Source: Prosthecobacter sp.
GTDB lineage: Bacteria; Verrucomicrobiota; Verrucomicrobiia; Verrucomicrobiales; Verrucomicrobiaceae
Assembly (NCBI RefSeq): GCF_034366625.1
Contig: NZ_JAXMIH010000014.1
Location: 62,001-126,000 of the forward strand
Length of the DNA: 64,000 nt
Direction: 5' to 3'
Shown here: piece after piece, positions 33,901 through 36,900 of the stretch
Numbering within the stretch: position 1 is the first letter of the stretch
Layout of the letters: each line of letters opens with the position of its first letter
Program-made: the position numbers and the translations under genes
Notes under the pieces: model-generated
The model's input: the letters and a program-made list of their open reading frames with translations, nothing else
The model's database searches: none
Told to the model about the DNA's origin: nothing

Positions 33901-36900
33901 TGTTGATCGTGGTGGCGGCAATATACGCACCCCCGTGAGTATAGCCCATTCCCACGTTGGTGGTGGCACCGGAACTGAGGAATGGAGCGAGTTCCGCAGC
34001 GGTGAGCGCGCGGAAGCCGGGGCCGCCGGCGGTATTAACGCCAGCAGCACCGACGTAGGTGGCGAAGGATGTGCCGGCACCGGTCAAGGAAGTATCCACG
34101 AGGATGTCAGGCCGGATTGACATGGTCGTCGTACCAACCGCTCCGTTAGCACCGACTTGGACAGGCGCTGTTCCAGTCAGTGTGAAGTTGGCCACGCCAG
34201 CGCCCGCTGTCGATCCGAGGTTCGGGCCACGCAGCAAGAGGGTGGAACCGCCGACCACCCCGCCCATGACGCCCGCGTTCAGGACAGTACCCTGAGTGCT
34301 GGTTGGCGAGAGATTGATGACGCTGGCACCAGAAGCCATGGTGACCAGACCGCCCTGAACCGTCAGGGCTGAAGCGGCCGGAACAGTGGCGGCCACACTG
34401 AGAGTGAGCGTGTTGGTGGCCTGATTGATGGCGGTGATGGTCGTGTTTGCCGCGAAACCGGGACCCGAGATACCCATGCCGACGACGAGATTGTCAACGT
34501 TGGTGACAAGCAGCGTGGTTGATGCTGAGGAAGCGACACCAGATGTCTTTGGAATGACGATGCCCAGCGACTCAGTCGTTGGGGCTGCGGAGTTGCCGAG
34601 AATCGTGAGCGTGCCGCCGTTCAAGGTGAGGCCGACGCTGTCGGTGGCGGTGTCCACCTGGCCGCCGAGGCGGCTGTTGACGTTGGTGCCGGAGTTGTCG
34701 AGGACGAGGGTGCCGCCGTCGAGGACGTTGTTGGTGGCGAAGAGGCTGTTGGCCGTGCCACTATAAGTCAGAGTTCCCTGCCCCGCGATGAGGATGCCGG
34801 TGGAGGTGCTCGTTCCGCTAAGGGTGAGGTTGCCGGTGCCGATCTTCGTCACGTTCAGGGTATTCGGAGCCGCCGCACTGAAGCGGGCGAAGGAACCGTC
34901 GAAGGTGGAGTTGGTGTTGTCATAACCGACGAGCAGGGCACCGGCGGTGCTGGAGGCATTGGTGACCACACCGGTGCCGGTGAGGGAACCGAAGAGGGCG
35001 CTGGCACCGTTCAAGTTCAGGTAAGAAGTGGCGCTGGCGAGGTCGAGTCGGGAGTTGCGTGCACCGGCGAAGGCTCCCGCCGGGTTGGCGACAATGGCGA
35101 TGGTGCCCGCGCTGACGGTGGTATTGCCGGTGTAGGGGTTCTGAGCCTGGAGACCGAGGACGCCCGCGCCGGTCTTGGTGAGACCTGCGGTGCCGAGCAT
35201 GGCGGCCTGGATGTCCACGGAAGGCAGGAGGGCGGAAACATCCTGGCCATTCCAGAGGGTGGACGCGACGTTGAAGGTCCGATTGCTGGCCCCGAGATCG
35301 ACCCGACCGGCGATACGGGCGATGGCTCCGGGGTTGCTGGAGGTGACGTTGACGTTGCCGTTCAAGAACAAGGTGCCGCCAAAGTCGGCTCCATTGGGCA
35401 CCACGTCGCCCTGGAAGGAACTGATGAGCGCGCCCTGATTCCCGCCGTTATTATTAATGTTGAGGCCAGCCAGGGTGTTGTTGCCCGCGAGGAGGAGGAA
35501 GCCGGGGCCGTTGACCGTGACGATGTTGGCCGGATCAATCTGGCCGCCGTTCACTTCCATGGTGATGCGGGCGTCCACACCATTGATCCCACCGTTGATG
35601 ACGACGCCGTTGGTGGAGTAAGGAATGGTGACCACACCGACACCGCCATTCAGGCGCAGGTTGCCCTGATTCACAATCGTGCCGCCGGTGTAGGTATTCG
35701 CAGCGGTCAGAGCGAGGGCGGAGGCGCCAGATTTCACGAGCGACACAGTGCCGGTGCCAGCTCCGGTGGCGAGGGCGTCGGAGGTATCAACGATGACCGA
35801 GTTGATGGTGATCGTGTTTTGATTGTTGAAGGTGATCAGCTCGGTGTTGCCGGAGAGGGCGGTGCCGCCGGCGGTGAGGATACCGCGGTTGGCGGCGGTG
35901 CCGAAGTTGACCGCGCCGTTTTCATTGCTCTTCAGAATGCCGCCCAAGGCGAGGTTGAGGAAATCCGGGCCACCCGTGGTGGTGCCGTTGGTGAAGGTGT
36001 AATTGAGGGTTGCCGTTCCGGTGGAGCGCAGACTGCCGATGGTGGTGTCCGCCGCAAGGGTGACGCTGGCGCTGTTCGTGGAGATGTTGGTGGGCAGATT
36101 GTTACCGCTGGCGAGCCCCGCGGCATAGGTCGGGAAGCCAGCTTGACCGATGGCACCGACGCCCAGATCGACCGAGTAGGCGGCATAATCATGTGAGTTG
36201 ATGATCGCCCAGGGTCCGAGAGCGGCGGTGTTGGCCTGGCCGGTGATGAGGATGCGCGGGAAACTACCCAAAGTGCCGAGGCTGGTGCCGGCGAAGTTCA
36301 AGGTGGCTCCGGCGGTGCGGCTGAGGCTGGTGAGGGTGAGTTCGGCGGAGTTGATGCCGGTGCCGCCGATGGTGAGGGCGATGGTGGAGGCGCCTTCGGC
36401 GGCAGTGACCGCGCCGAGGGTTTCGGTCGAGGCCGTCTGGGCGCGTCCGATGTAGTTCAGCGTGGCACCACGCAGGTCAATGGCCGCTGCATTGTTGATG
36501 CGGTCATCGTGATTGATCGTGCCGACGTTGTTGTCCAGCGTGAGGATGCTGTAGTTGATGTCGAGATTGGTGGTGCCGGAGAAACGGGCGGAATCGCGCA
36601 TCAAAGTGGTGCCGGCGGCGATGAGGATGTCACCGGTGGTGTTGCTGTCGGAGAACATCGACAGCGCGACGTTCGCCCCCGTCTTCTGGAAGGCGGCGGA
36701 ACCGGTGATGGTCCCGGCAAAGTTTCGGGCAGCGTCCAAGTTCTGGACAAAGGTGGAACCAGCGGAGCCGGTGATCGTTCCACCGGCGTTGGCGACACCA
36801 GCATCGGTGAAGAGGCGGGAAGTCTGGGCGTTGCCATTGAGGTCGAGGGTGCCTCCAGCGCTCAGGTGCAGGAAATTATTGAAGAAAAGCGTGTTGTTGC

